A program made the translations under genes and the position numbers. Positions 14,701 to 24,416 of a stretch of 64,000 nucleotides of DNA are shown piece after piece; the stretch's first letter is position 1; each line of letters opens with the position of its first letter. The stretch lies in assembly GCA_046316615.1 (NCBI GenBank), contig JBKDAN010000030.1:1-64000 (forward strand). The letters run 5' to 3'. Below the pieces are notes generated by a model. That model had not been told where the DNA came from and searched no databases. It saw only the letters and a list, made by a program, of their open reading frames with translations. Origin of the DNA: BJHL01 sp040378885 (lineage in GTDB: Bacteria > Planctomycetota > Phycisphaerae > Phycisphaerales > UBA1924).

Positions 14701-15726
14701 ATGTCGAACCGTTCTGTTGTTGGGGCTGCGCTTGCAGCCCTGTCGGCCGCTTTTGGGGCTACCGCTCCGTATGCCCACGCTGAGATCACGATTCCCACGG
14801 TGTTCGTTGGTGACGCCGGCAACGCGGGCGGTCCGGGTTTCGGTGCGTTCGGCGCGGTTTCATACACGTATCGCGTCGGCACGTATGAGGTCACAGCCGG
14901 TCAATACGCCGCGTTCCTCAATGCTGTTGCGAGGACAGACGACAACAACTTGTACAACCCGAGCATGGCAGACATCGGCTCCGCCGTGGGCTGCGGCATT
15001 TCGCGGAGCGGTTCGAGCGGCAGCTTCTCGTACACGGTTCACCCGGACTTCGTGAACCGCCCGGTCAACTACGTCTCGTTCTGGGACGCCACGCGGTTCG
15101 CCAACTGGATGCACAACGGCCAGCCCACCGGTCTACAGACCGCGAGCACGACAGAAGACGGTGCGTACACACTGACCCCCGCTGGCATCGCCGCGAACAC
15201 GATCACGCGCAACGCCACGTGGCAATGGGCCGTCGCGAGCAACAACGAGTGGCACAAGGCGGCTTATTACCGTGGTGGCGGCACGAACGCCGGCTACTGG
15301 ACATATGCCACGCAGAGCAACACTCAGCCTGGGCGCGATCCGAACGATGTGTCGGGCAACAACGCCAACTGGCGTCCGGTGCCGCTGCTGCCTGGTCAGC
15401 CACTACAGGTCCTGCCACCGTACTTCACGACTCCCGTCGGGCTTTTCCAGAACTCGGAAAGCGCGTACGGCACGTTTGACCAAGGCGGTAATGTGTCAGA
15501 GTGGACTGACACCGTGCTTCCGACCGTATCGACGGCGACGCGCCTTGTGCGCGGCGGCGCGTTCTTCAACGATGCTGGCTCGATGCGCTCGAATGTACTG
15601 GGGAACAACTTTCCGACGGATGAAGCGGCGGGCACCGGCTTCCGCATGACGCAGATTCCTGCGCCGTCTGCTGCCATGCTCTTTGGCCTGACCACACTGA
15701 CAATCGCGCGCCGTCGTCGACGCTGA
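14701..15726 (+). CDS. Secreted SUMF1/formylglycine-generating-enzyme-like protein with PEP-CTERM-like tail
   Basis: The 341-residue protein has a signal peptide (ALAALSAAFGATAPYAHA). The SUMF1 fold follows: YRVGTYEVTAGQYAAFLNAV at about 58-77, NRPVNYVSFWDATRFANWMH at 119-138, a central WQWAVASNNEWHKAAYYRGG, and the closing GGNVSEWTD...RLVRGGAFFNDAG...GFRMTQ blocks. The last 23 residues (PAPSAAMLFGLTTLTIARRR plus Arg) form a PEP-CTERM-like sorting tail: Pro-Ala-Pro, membrane helix, Arg cluster. I see no clear copper-binding Cys pair, so it is more likely a binding or structural member of the fold than a sulfatase activator. It is the first host gene right of the element. Confidence 0.8.
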   Translation: MSNRSVVGAALAALSAAFGATAPYAHAEITIPTVFVGDAGNAGGPGFGAFGAVSYTYRVGTYEVTAGQYAAFLNAVARTDDNNLYNPSMADIGSAVGCGISRSGSSGSFSYTVHPDFVNRPVNYVSFWDATRFANWMHNGQPTGLQTASTTEDGAYTLTPAGIAANTITRNATWQWAVASNNEWHKAAYYRGGGTNAGYWTYATQSNTQPGRDPNDVSGNNANWRPVPLLPGQPLQVLPPYFTTPVGLFQNSESAYGTFDQGGNVSEWTDTVLPTVSTATRLVRGGAFFNDAGSMRSNVLGNNFPTDEAAGTGFRMTQIPAPSAAMLFGLTTLTIARRRRR

Positions 15727-15755
15727 GCCTCGGTAGTGTTGCACATGGAAACGAC

Positions 15756-15800
15756 GACAAGCCCCACGCCGATCGGTGTAGGGTCGGTGTGGGGCTTGTC
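15756..15800. terminator. Hairpin between convergent genes
   Basis: GACAAGCCCCAC (15756-15767) and GTGGGGCTTGTC (15789-15800) form a perfect 12-bp stem with a 21-base loop, between the SUMF1-like gene and cinA, which converge. Neither side has a strong T-run, but position and stem strength support a bidirectional terminator. Confidence 0.55.
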
Positions 15801-15829
15801 ACGCGCGGCAGCGTGTATTCAACGCGCCA

Positions 15830-17122
15830 TCAGTGCGATTCGCGGAGCATCTTCACGCCTGGCAGGCCTGCGAGCTTCTGCCAGAGCATCGCCAACGCGG
15901 TTTTGGCTGACCATTCGCGGATGTTCTGGCGATCGCCCAGCATCTTGAAGGCACGCACATCGACTTCATCGTCGCCACGTGATGCGCGAGCGATGTAGAC
16001 AAGACCGACCGGCTTCTCAGCAGTACCACCATCAGGACCGGCGATGCCGGTGATCGCAAGCGTGTGATCGCACGCCAGCGTTTGCAGGCCCCCGAGGGCC
16101 ATAGCCCGCGCGGTCTCACGACTCACTGCGCCGGGCCCATCGCTTGCGAAATGCGCGGCATCGACATGAGCAAGTGCTGACTTGAGTTGATTGGTGTACG
16201 TCACCAGACCACCGATAAACGCGGCGCTGCTGCCCGGCACATCCGTGAGGTACGCGCCCAGCAGTCCGCCCGTGCAGCTTTCAACCGTACCGAGCGTCTG
16301 GCCGCTCGCTCGCAACTGTCCGACCACCACGCTCGCGAGCGTGTCACGCCCGCCGCCGAAGATGTATGCCCCTGCAACATCGCGGCACTTTGCCTCGACG
16401 CCATCAAGCAATGTATCAACCTCGATGGCGCTGAGCGGGCCCTCGTAGCGCATGCGAATGCTGACGACTCCCCCACTGGCAGTCGTGCCGACCAGCGGAT
16501 TCGCATCACGCTTCATCAGGTCGCCTAGTCGCGTCGCAAGATCACTCTCGGCGATGCCAAACGTGTGGAGCACACGCGTGCGCACCACGCGCCCCTGCGG
16601 CAAGCGCAGTCGCGTCGCCACACTTTGTTCGAACATCGGCACCAACTCCTTGGGCGGCCCGGGCAGACAGAACACGTCACATGACCCGATACGGCCAGCC
16701 AATCCCGGCGCGGTGCCGTGCAGATTCTGCAGCGCAAGCCCCTGCGTCGGACGAAGCGCCTGCAGCCTGTTGTTCGCACTCATCACCCGACCGCGCGACG
16801 TGTACCACGCCTCCACCTGCGATAGCGCGATGGGGTCTTCAATCAGCGTGTCGCCCATAGCTTGCGCCAGCGCGTCACGCGTCAAGTCATCCTGCGTCGG
16901 TCCCAGTCCCCCCGAGCACACAATCACGTCCACCGTTCCCGCCAGCCGCTTGAACGCCGCCACGTGCGCCGCCAGATCATCCGGCACCGTCACATGCTCG
17001 ACCGGCACAATACCCATCGCCACCAGCCGCTCGCTGATCCACTTGCTGTTGGTATCGAGCGTCTGACCGAGCGTCAGTTCGTCACCAACGGACACAACAG
17101 CGGCGGTAGCGTGGTACGACAT
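15830..17122 (-). CDS. cinA: CinA-family protein (nicotinamide-nucleotide amidase / competence-damage protein)
   Basis: The 430-residue protein has both CinA domains. The N-terminal MoCF-like domain starts AAVVSVGDELTLGQTLDTNS and includes VDVIVCSGGLGPTQDDLTRD at about 85-104. The C-terminal domain carries SCTGGLLGAYLTDVPGSSAA near 284-303 and TLAITGIAGPDGGTAEKPVG near 367-386, the PncC-type active-site region that deamidates NMN in pyridine-nucleotide recycling. The length fits the full-length family. It is transcribed alone on the minus strand, 108 bases downstream of the histidine kinase gene. Confidence 0.93.
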   Translation of the reverse strand: MSYHATAAVVSVGDELTLGQTLDTNSKWISERLVAMGIVPVEHVTVPDDLAAHVAAFKRLAGTVDVIVCSGGLGPTQDDLTRDALAQAMGDTLIEDPIALSQVEAWYTSRGRVMSANNRLQALRPTQGLALQNLHGTAPGLAGRIGSCDVFCLPGPPKELVPMFEQSVATRLRLPQGRVVRTRVLHTFGIAESDLATRLGDLMKRDANPLVGTTASGGVVSIRMRYEGPLSAIEVDTLLDGVEAKCRDVAGAYIFGGGRDTLASVVVGQLRASGQTLGTVESCTGGLLGAYLTDVPGSSAAFIGGLVTYTNQLKSALAHVDAAHFASDGPGAVSRETARAMALGGLQTLACDHTLAITGIAGPDGGTAEKPVGLVYIARASRGDDEVDVRAFKMLGDRQNIREWSAKTALAMLWQKLAGLPGVKMLRESH

Positions 17123-17230
17123 GCGATCAAAGTCTCCCTCGCCGCGTAAGCATCACTGCGCAACCCGGCAGCGATGGTACCTCCCGCGTGAGCGAAGGCG
17201 ATTCGCAAAGCCCCGCGGTTTGGATGTTGA

Positions 17231-19177
17231 TTACGTCGTGAGCGGCAGCGTGAGGGTGAACTCCGCTCCGCCAGTATGACCGGTGAGCGCGAGACTGCCG
17301 CCCAACTGCTCCGCCAAGGCTCTGCATAGCGCCAGCCCCAAGCCCAACCCCGGCACGGAGCCGTGAGCATGGGCCGCGCCGCGCGTGAACGCCTTGAAGA
17401 TCGCCGCTCGCTCCTTGACGGGTACACCCGGACCAAAGTCACGCACGCGGATCCGTAAATCGCGGTGCTCCACTTCCACCACGCACACCACGCGCTTGTC
17501 TGAAGCGTCCTTCGCATACTTGCACGCGTTCTCAACCAGATTCAGCAAGACACGTTGCACACGATTCACGTCCGTTCGCAAGCGTCGCTGCCGAACAACA
17601 TTGTCCAGCCCCTGCAGTTCCAGCGACATGCCGCTCGCTGCAGCATGAGACACAAGACCAGACAACAAGCCGTCAAGCATCTCACCAACGGTGGACTCAT
17701 CCAGCTGCGGCTGCGATGTTCCCCGTCCCAGCCGTGCGTAATCGAGCACACTCTCCACAATGCGAGCCAGCCGACCCGACTCGTCGTAGAGCGTGCGTGC
17801 ATACTCGCGCTGCGCTTCCTGGCTGCTCACCATGCCGTCCGCCAACATCTGCGAGTACATGCGGAATGTCGTGAGTGGCGTTCGCAGTTCATGGGTCACG
17901 GCGGACACAAAGCGGCCGCGTCGTTCCGCCAGTTGCGTCGCGCCGCGCGCCACAAACACCAGCCCCACAACCGCCGCCAGCACCACCAGCCATGTCGCCA
18001 GCAACGCACTGCGCAATGGCGACCACAGCGGCACGCGCGTCCCGTCCACACGCTGCACCACCAACTCCGCCGGCACATTGGCGAGCATTCGTCCGACGGT
18101 CTCTACAGGCAGTACATCCACAGGCTCCAACACAGGTTCGAGCGTTGCTTGAGGCAAGAGCTCGCGTGCAGATCCCATCACCTGCTCGCGCAGCACAGGC
18201 CAGTTCACCCAAAATCCCTGCTCCACACGCAAGCTTCCCACCGCAACCTCGCGAACGAAAACCAGTTCAGGCTCCTCGCGTGGCCCAGGCAGCCAGCGTG
18301 CGACAAACTCGCCCAGTCGCACAGCAGGAGCGCTCTGCACAACTGGGTTCGCGCCAAACATCGCTTCTCCCGCCGCGTCTTGCTCCGCAATAACTGAGTC
18401 CTGCGACTTGCCGGCACTGAACAACATCACATCGCCGCGCTTCGCAGCCTCCTCGGTCGCAGCTCCCGGCGCAGCAGCCGGAGGCGTCACCACATTCGCC
18501 GCCTGCGACGCCACGCTTCGTCGCTGCTGGTAATCAGCGAACTTGTCATCCAACTTCGCCTCCGCCCGTTCCATGGCTCTTGCCGGCTGCTCACTCGCGC
18601 CACCCGCGATCCTGCTGCGTGGCTTGAGTGCATCCTCCTGCTTCTGCGCCTGCTTGCTCGCACTCGCAAACATCTCTCGCAGTTGTTCCACCGCGCCGTG
18701 CGCCGCCTGTGTGTCATACGCGGTCACATACACGCCCGTCGCAACCTGCTTCATCCATGCCTCGGGCGTTTGCGGGCTGGTCACCTCACCGCCCGAGCTT
18801 CGCTGAAAATACGCGCGAATCAATGGATCAGTCGTTGTCAGCAGCGGGCTGGGCACCAGCACGTCATCGGGCGTCGCCGGCTCTTCCAGACTTCGCATCG
18901 CCCGATCTGCCGGGTAGAAGCTCTGATACTCAAAATAAGGCCGCGCCGCCTCTCGCGCGATGATCGGGGTCAAGGCGCTGTCCATGCGCCACAGTGCAAG
19001 TCGCAGCGATTCTGAGAATGCTGCCTCACGTCGCGCCACGCGCTCGCGTTCTTCGAGCCGCAACGCCTGCCATGTGATCCACCCCAGCGCCGCGATGACC
19101 AGCGCAACGCCCACAACGACCAATCGCGTCCAGCGTGGACTTGGCTCGGCCATCACATCAGCAGTGCGAACATTCAC
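17231..19177 (-). CDS. Sensor histidine kinase with large extracytoplasmic domain
   Basis: The 648-residue kinase has an N-terminal membrane helix (LVVVGVALVIAALGWITWQAL), a long sensor region of about 350 residues, a second helix (LLATWLVVLAAVVGLVFVA), and then the catalytic core. The H box is FVSAVTHELRTPLTTFRM, the N box is VLLNLVENACKYAKD, G1 is VRDFGPGVPVKE, and G2 is GLGLGLALCRALAEQLGGSL. It should phosphorylate the response regulator encoded just upstream, whose stop overlaps its GTG start (GTGA). An ATG 24 bases further in is an alternative start. The ligand is unknown; the sensor region has no domain I can name. Confidence 0.92.
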   Translation of the reverse strand: MNVRTADVMAEPSPRWTRLVVVGVALVIAALGWITWQALRLEERERVARREAAFSESLRLALWRMDSALTPIIAREAARPYFEYQSFYPADRAMRSLEEPATPDDVLVPSPLLTTTDPLIRAYFQRSSGGEVTSPQTPEAWMKQVATGVYVTAYDTQAAHGAVEQLREMFASASKQAQKQEDALKPRSRIAGGASEQPARAMERAEAKLDDKFADYQQRRSVASQAANVVTPPAAAPGAATEEAAKRGDVMLFSAGKSQDSVIAEQDAAGEAMFGANPVVQSAPAVRLGEFVARWLPGPREEPELVFVREVAVGSLRVEQGFWVNWPVLREQVMGSARELLPQATLEPVLEPVDVLPVETVGRMLANVPAELVVQRVDGTRVPLWSPLRSALLATWLVVLAAVVGLVFVARGATQLAERRGRFVSAVTHELRTPLTTFRMYSQMLADGMVSSQEAQREYARTLYDESGRLARIVESVLDYARLGRGTSQPQLDESTVGEMLDGLLSGLVSHAAASGMSLELQGLDNVVRQRRLRTDVNRVQRVLLNLVENACKYAKDASDKRVVCVVEVEHRDLRIRVRDFGPGVPVKERAAIFKAFTRGAAHAHGSVPGLGLGLALCRALAEQLGGSLALTGHTGGAEFTLTLPLTT

Positions 19178-19887
19178 GACGCCTGTTCTCCCTGGGCATC
19201 CGCCGCAAGCATGTACCCCTTCCCGCGCACAGTCACAATCACTTGCGGATCGTTCGCATCATCGTGCAGCAATTCACGCAGTCGCGCGATGGCCATATCC
19301 ACCGTGCGCGTCTGCATGCCGCGCGGATCAATGCCCCACACTCGTTGCAGCAGTTCATCGCGCGAAACCGCACGCCCGCGATTGCTCGCCAGGTACGAAA
19401 GCACTTCGCATTCCTTCTCACTCAGCACGCCCGCACCACCGACGTATCGAACTTCACGCCGTTCAAAATCAATCGAACGTCCGTGCAACTCCAGCTTCGT
19501 GACCAGCCGCGGACGCTCGGGACTGCGCCGCAGCACAGCCTCGACGCGCGCCATCAGTTCCGTCACCGAAAATGGTTTCACGACATAATCGTCGGCGCCG
19601 GTCTTGAGTCCGCGCACCCGATCGTGCTCCTCTCCCTTCGCGGTCAGGATGATCACGGGCAGCGTCGGCTTGCTGTGGCGCAGCTGTGTCAACACGGCGA
19701 TGCCATCCATCTTCGGCATCAGCAGATCAAGCAGCACCAGGTCCACATCACGAGACACCGCTGCGTCCAGCCCCGCCTGACCGTCCCCCGCCTCACAGGT
19801 TTCGTATCCCGCGAACTTCAGACAATCACACAGACCGCGACGGATCGCCGCGTCATCCTCGACAACCAGAATCTGGGCACGCGGCAT
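19174..19887 (-). CDS. OmpR/PhoB-family response regulator
   Basis: The 237-residue protein has a receiver domain with the acidic pair in VVEDDAAIRRGL, the phospho-acceptor Asp in VDLVLLDLLMPKMDG, the Thr in VIILTAKGEEHD and the Lys in DDYVVKPFSV. A winged-helix output domain follows (LSEKECEVLSYLASNRGRAV, then RTVDMAIARLRELLHDD and TVRGKGYML). I start it at the ATG at 19887, preceded by GGAG, rather than the longer frame. It is paired with the histidine kinase downstream by a 4-base overlap and is divergent from the aldehyde dehydrogenase gene. Confidence 0.93.
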   Translation of the reverse strand: MPRAQILVVEDDAAIRRGLCDCLKFAGYETCEAGDGQAGLDAAVSRDVDLVLLDLLMPKMDGIAVLTQLRHSKPTLPVIILTAKGEEHDRVRGLKTGADDYVVKPFSVTELMARVEAVLRRSPERPRLVTKLELHGRSIDFERREVRYVGGAGVLSEKECEVLSYLASNRGRAVSRDELLQRVWGIDPRGMQTRTVDMAIARLRELLHDDANDPQVIVTVRGKGYMLAADAQGEQAS

Positions 19888-20037
19888 AGTCACTCCTGCG
19901 TGCACGAGGTCGCACGCTCTTTCCCCTTCATCATTCGGCATCTGACCCCCTGCTGCTGCATGCAGTTCCCGCCAGGGCCCGCAAACTGCGTCACAAGTTT
20001 GTCACCGCGGCACCCGGGCTGGCAACTAAACTTCCCC

Positions 20038-21618
20038 ATGGCTTCTACCGCTACCCCCGCTCCCGCGATCGAACCCAAGCCTTTGCAGCTGCGCATCAAG
20101 CCCGGCTTCGCGTGGCACGATGTCCTCTCCAAGGCGGTGCAGGTCGCGCCCGAAGCGTTCTCGGATCAAGGCCACTTTCTCAACCTCATCGAGGGTTCGT
20201 GGGGCACGCCCGGCCACCCACGTTCCATCGCGTCACCCATCGACGGTTCCATCATCGGCAAGCTGCCGATGATCGACCTGCCCGACGGCTTGCGCGCCGT
20301 CCGCGCCGCCGCCAAAGAAGGCAAGGCTTGGGCGAAAGTCTCTCTCGACGAACGCAAGAGCCGCGTCCGCGCAACCGTTGATGAGATGCGAACCAATCGA
20401 GAGTTGCTGGGCCAACTGCTCATGTGGGAAATCGGCAAGCCCTGGCACCTCGCACTTGCAGATGCGGATCGCTGCATCGAAGGCGTAGCGTGGTATGTTG
20501 ACAACATCGACGGCATGATCGCCGGTCGCACACCGTTGGGCCTCGTGTCCAACATCGCAAGCTGGAACTATCCGCTCAGTGTGCTCCAGCATGCCGTGCT
20601 CGTGCAGATCCTGTGCGGGAATGCGAGCATCGCCAAGGCCCCCACCGACGGCGGCGGCACCGCCCTCGCTGTCAGCATGGCTATCGCCCGCCGTCACGGT
20701 CTGCCCGTGAGCTTTGTGAGCGGCAGCGGCGGCACACTGAGCGACGCACTCGTGCGCAATGATCACGTGGACTGCCTCAGCTTTGTCGGCGGTCGCAGCA
20801 ACGGACGCGACGTGGCGAGCGCGCTGGTCGATACAGGCAAGCGCCACATGCTCGAGATGGAAGGTGTCAACGCATACGGCGTGTGGGAGTTCAGCCAGTG
20901 GGACCTGCTCGCGAAACAGCTCAAGAAGGGGTTTGAGTACGGCAAGCAGCGCTGCACTGCCTACCCGCGCTTTGTCGTGCAACGTTCGCTGCTGCCCAAG
21001 TTCCTCGATATGTACTTTGGCGTGGTCAAGAGCGTCAAGTTCGGTCATCCCGCACTCGTCGCGAACGATAACGACCCGCTGCCACAGTACGAATTTGGCC
21101 CGATGATCAACGCCAAGAAAGTCGAAGAGCTCAAGAGCTTGTGGAGCGAAGCCATCGGCGCGGGTGGCGTGCCCCTTTACCAAGGTGAGGTCGACGCCCG
21201 CGCCTTCCTGCCGGGTCAGGACATCAGCGCATACTTCGCTCCGGCGACTTTGCTCAACATTCCCCGTAGCTGCAAGCTCTACTTCAACGAGCCCTTTGGT
21301 CCGCTCGATCTCATCGTGACAGTCGATCGCATTGAAGAACTCGTCGCCGAAATGAACGTCAGCAATGGCAACCTCGTCAGCAGCCTCGCGACCGATGACG
21401 AAGTCATCGCCAAGCGTCTGCAAGGCGAAGTGCGGGCGTTCAAGTTCGGACACAACGTCGTTCGCAGTCGTGGCGACCGCGAAGAACTCTTCGGCGGCCT
21501 GGGCCAGAGCTGGAAGGGCTGCTTTGTGGGCGGCAGTCTGCTCGCCCGCAGCCTCACACGCGGCGAAGGCGATGACAAGCTGCCGGGTGTCTTCCCCACG
21601 GGCACGCGTCTGCCTTAA
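20038..21618 (+). CDS. Aldehyde dehydrogenase family protein
   Basis: The 526-residue product is an NAD(P)-dependent aldehyde dehydrogenase by fold. The cofactor region reads SNIASWNYPLSVLQHAVLVQ, then a FVSGSGG turn and LSFVGGRSNGRDVA. The catalytic Cys is in QRCTAYPRFVV (residue 306). The Glu general base of the family motif ELGG appears as LEMEGVNAYG, a divergent form. The last third has FNEPFGPLDLIVTVD in place of the usual EEIFGPV motif. The divergence makes the substrate hard to guess. The start at 20038 fits the end of the intergenic region; no strong ribosome site is visible. The 3' end overlaps the convergent birA by 4 bases. Confidence 0.85.
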   Translation: MASTATPAPAIEPKPLQLRIKPGFAWHDVLSKAVQVAPEAFSDQGHFLNLIEGSWGTPGHPRSIASPIDGSIIGKLPMIDLPDGLRAVRAAAKEGKAWAKVSLDERKSRVRATVDEMRTNRELLGQLLMWEIGKPWHLALADADRCIEGVAWYVDNIDGMIAGRTPLGLVSNIASWNYPLSVLQHAVLVQILCGNASIAKAPTDGGGTALAVSMAIARRHGLPVSFVSGSGGTLSDALVRNDHVDCLSFVGGRSNGRDVASALVDTGKRHMLEMEGVNAYGVWEFSQWDLLAKQLKKGFEYGKQRCTAYPRFVVQRSLLPKFLDMYFGVVKSVKFGHPALVANDNDPLPQYEFGPMINAKKVEELKSLWSEAIGAGGVPLYQGEVDARAFLPGQDISAYFAPATLLNIPRSCKLYFNEPFGPLDLIVTVDRIEELVAEMNVSNGNLVSSLATDDEVIAKRLQGEVRAFKFGHNVVRSRGDREELFGGLGQSWKGCFVGGSLLARSLTRGEGDDKLPGVFPTGTRLP

Positions 21619-22409
21619 TCGCCCTCGTGCACCATCGACGTCGAAAGAGCAGGCAACCGCACTAACTCGCCACTCTCGCTGCGCACGATGATCTCGCTCG
21701 TCGGCTCGATGCCAACCACGATCCCCCGCACCCGCCGCCCATCATGCTCGAAGGTCTGCGTCGTCCCTGCGAGAGCATCCGCCTCTCTCCATAGCGAGAG
21801 TGCGTCGCTGCGACTCATCGCGAAGATCTGCGTCCACGTCGCAATCAGTTCTCGCGCTGCTTCGAACATCGTTGCGCCACTTCCGAGCAACCGAAGTGAA
21901 GTCGCACGCTCTTGCAGCGACTGCTCCCACTCTGCTTGCTCATGAGTCACGTTCAAGCCGATACCGACGAAGTACAGCCCGCCCTGCCTCTCGACGAGCA
22001 CACCCGCAAGCTTCTTTCGCGTGTCCTCTCGAAGCACCACGTCGTTGGGCCAACGCACACCAAGCGGCACCTGGGTCAATCGCCTGGCAGCCAGCAGAGC
22101 GGCCAAGCCCGCTCGCAGTGGCACTTCACTTGCATCGCACTGGGCAGCATCCAGCACGAATGTCGCAGCGACACCTTTGCCCGGAGCATGCCGCCACGTG
22201 CGTCCCAGCCGCCCACGCCCCGCATGCTGCGCAAGCGCCAGTACCATCAATCCGCCGCGCCCCTCGCACAGAGCCTTCGCCTCATCTTGCGTGCTGCCGA
22301 CTTCTGCCCGCACAACAACGCGATCGACAATCGCGCCACGAGACCACGCGCCCGCCGCGAGCACGCATGCTTCTTGCAGCAACAGCGACTCACGAGCGAG
22401 ATCGGTCAT
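21615..22409 (-). CDS. birA: Biotin-[acetyl-CoA carboxylase] ligase
   Basis: The 264-residue enzyme makes biotinyl-AMP and transfers biotin to the carrier protein of acetyl-CoA carboxylase. Motifs in order: AEVGSTQDEAKAL near 34-46, the biotin-adenylate loop HAGRGRLGRTWR near 62-73, and VRWPNDVVLREDTRKKLAGV near 117-136. A short C-terminal domain follows. It lacks the N-terminal HTH of the regulatory BirA type, so it is a mono-functional ligase. Its ATG overlaps the stop of nadC. Confidence 0.92.
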   Translation of the reverse strand: MTDLARESLLLQEACVLAAGAWSRGAIVDRVVVRAEVGSTQDEAKALCEGRGGLMVLALAQHAGRGRLGRTWRHAPGKGVAATFVLDAAQCDASEVPLRAGLAALLAARRLTQVPLGVRWPNDVVLREDTRKKLAGVLVERQGGLYFVGIGLNVTHEQAEWEQSLQERATSLRLLGSGATMFEAARELIATWTQIFAMSRSDALSLWREADALAGTTQTFEHDGRRVRGIVVGIEPTSEIIVRSESGELVRLPALSTSMVHEGD

Positions 22410-23383
22410 ACGAAATCGAGCCCCACATCAAGCTGTGTCGCACTGTGCGTCAATGCGCCAACACTGATGCGATCCACACCAGTCGCCGCGATCTGTGCGA
22501 TCGTTTCAAGATTCACGCCGCCGCTCGCTTCAAGTTCAAGCTGCGATGCCTTTGCATCGCGCATGGCCGCGGCTTCCCGCAGTTGGGCGGGTGTCATGTT
22601 GTCGAGCAGCACAATGTCCACTGTGCCGGGCGGCAGCGTGCACAACGCTGCCAACTGCTCAATCGAATCAACTTCTACCTGCACAAAGCTCAGGCCGGGC
22701 CCTGCAAGTTCGCGTGCCCGCTGCACCGACTTGGCCACAAAGTGGGCAAGTTCACCAACATCAACGCCCGCAAGGTGATTGTCCTTGATGAGCATCGCAT
22801 CCCACAGACCGATGCGATGGCAGTATCCGCCGCCGCAGCGCACCGCGTACTTCTCCAGCACCCGCAGCCCCGGCGTGGTCTTGCGCGTGTCATACAACCG
22901 CGCCCGCGTTGCACCGCTGCGCAGCATCGCCTGCTTGTACGTATCCGTCAATGTCGCGATGCCGCTCAATCGCCCCACGATGTTCAGCATCGTGCGTTCC
23001 ACTCGGAGCAGTTCAATCGCGTTGCCTTCCAACGTCACCAGCGTCTCGCCCGCCTGCACGCGCGTGCCGTCCTGCACATGCGCCTGCCAGCGAACATCAC
23101 TACAGAAAAGATCAATCAGGTCCGGCACAACCGCCAGTCCTGCGACGATCCCGGCCTTCCGCGCCCGCACACACGCCTTCCCCCGCTGCTCAATATCAAT
23201 GCACGCATCCGAAGTGATGTCGCCCGGATAGTGCGCGCCAATTCCCTCATCGGGCCCGCCCTCAATCTCGCTGCCGACATCCTCGACCCACGCAAGTTCC
23301 AGCAGTCGCTGCACCAGCCCCTGACCATTCAGCCTCTCATAGAGCGCCGGCAACGAAAGCCCGTTCACGTTCACATACGTCAT
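22406..23383 (-). CDS. nadC: Nicotinate-nucleotide diphosphorylase (carboxylating)
   Basis: The 325-residue enzyme converts quinolinate and PRPP to nicotinate mononucleotide in NAD synthesis. Diagnostic blocks are ARLYDTRKTTPGLRVLEKYA, GGGYCHRIGLWDAMLIKDNH and VDIVLLDNMTPAQL. I start it at the ATG at 23383 (MTYVNVNG), since the longer frame adds an unlikely 11 residues. The start region contains a long acidic stretch (WVEDVGSEIEGGPDEGIGA) before the usual DITS-type segment, longer than in most NadC proteins. It forms a pair with birA by ATGA overlap. Confidence 0.93.
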   Translation of the reverse strand: MTYVNVNGLSLPALYERLNGQGLVQRLLELAWVEDVGSEIEGGPDEGIGAHYPGDITSDACIDIEQRGKACVRARKAGIVAGLAVVPDLIDLFCSDVRWQAHVQDGTRVQAGETLVTLEGNAIELLRVERTMLNIVGRLSGIATLTDTYKQAMLRSGATRARLYDTRKTTPGLRVLEKYAVRCGGGYCHRIGLWDAMLIKDNHLAGVDVGELAHFVAKSVQRARELAGPGLSFVQVEVDSIEQLAALCTLPPGTVDIVLLDNMTPAQLREAAAMRDAKASQLELEASGGVNLETIAQIAATGVDRISVGALTHSATQLDVGLDFV

Positions 23384-23532
23384 GGGCAGAATGTAGCGAC
23401 ATTTCCCGACACACAATCAAGCCGCTTCACTCCGCAAACGCCGGGCGTTTCGCTGGCGTGCGCCCTGCTCGTTTGGCCGCACTAATATGCCCGACAAGCC
23501 GCCCCGCGGGCGGTTGTTTGCAGGAGTTCATC

Positions 23533-24318
23533 ATGTCCCTACTTGCCGGTAAGACTGGTCTCATCGTCGGAATCGCCAACGAGCGCAGCTACGCGTGGTA
23601 CATCGCTCAATCACTCATCCAGCATGGCGCGACCTGCGCCTTCACGCACCTGCCGGGAGATCGCAACGCTCACCGCACAGGCCGCGCCCTGAAGGAACTG
23701 GGACAGGAAAACGCCTGGCTCAAGCCCATGGATGCCGCGAAGGACGAAGACATCGCCGCCACCATGGAGCAGTACGGGCGTGACTTCGGCAAGATGGACT
23801 TCCTTATCCACTCCATCGCCTTTGCCGACCGCGATCTGCTCCAGCCGGGCAAGTTCATCACCACCAGCCGCCAGCAGTACCTCAGCGCCATTGATATCTC
23901 GTCCTACACGCTGCTGGGCCTCGCCCGCGGCGCTCACCCCTACCTCGCCAAGTCCGGCAATGCCAGCATCCTCGCCATGAGCTACTACGGCGCGGAAAAG
24001 GTCGTCAGCGGCTACAACGTGATGGGTGTTGCCAAGGCCGCTCTCGAATGCACGGGCCGCTACCTCGCCAGCGAGCTGGGCCAGGACAAGATCCGCGTCA
24101 ACATCATCTCGGGCGGCTACCTGCGCACGCTTGCGAGCAGCGCAGTTGGCGGCACCAGCAAAATGGAAGAAGAAGTCCCCAAGCGTGCCCCCTTGCGCCG
24201 CAACGTGGAAGGCGAAGATGTCGGCAAGACCGCCGCCTTCCTCGTCAGCGACCTCAGCAGCGGCATGACGGGTGAGGTCCTGTACGTCGACTGCGGCGTC
24301 AACATTCTCGGTGCTTGA
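23533..24318 (+). CDS. fabI: Enoyl-[acyl-carrier-protein] reductase (NADH), FabI type
   Basis: The 261-residue enzyme performs the last step of each fatty-acid elongation cycle. The cofactor motif is GKTGLIVGIANERSYAWYIA at the N-terminus. The catalytic Tyr-X6-Lys of FabI appears in SYYGAEKVVSGYNVMGVAKA near 151-170, and a DLSSGMTGEVLYVDCGVNI tail closes the fold. AGGAG 7 bases before the ATG at 23533 decides the start. It is divergent from nadC; a TAATAT at about 23483 may be part of its promoter. Confidence 0.95.
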   Translation: MSLLAGKTGLIVGIANERSYAWYIAQSLIQHGATCAFTHLPGDRNAHRTGRALKELGQENAWLKPMDAAKDEDIAATMEQYGRDFGKMDFLIHSIAFADRDLLQPGKFITTSRQQYLSAIDISSYTLLGLARGAHPYLAKSGNASILAMSYYGAEKVVSGYNVMGVAKAALECTGRYLASELGQDKIRVNIISGGYLRTLASSAVGGTSKMEEEVPKRAPLRRNVEGEDVGKTAAFLVSDLSSGMTGEVLYVDCGVNILGA

Positions 24319-24416
24319 TGCATCGCAGAGGCCCCCCTGACTCACGGGGTCGCTGTCGCATTGATTCTGGCTCGCATTTTCAAGCTCACGCCCCGCCCTA
24401 TGCCGAAACCAAAGAT

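Noticed and set aside
23384..23532. A riboswitch or attenuator before fabI
   Set aside because: Only a short GC-rich hairpin (about 23502-23518) is visible, with no conserved RNA motif or T-run.
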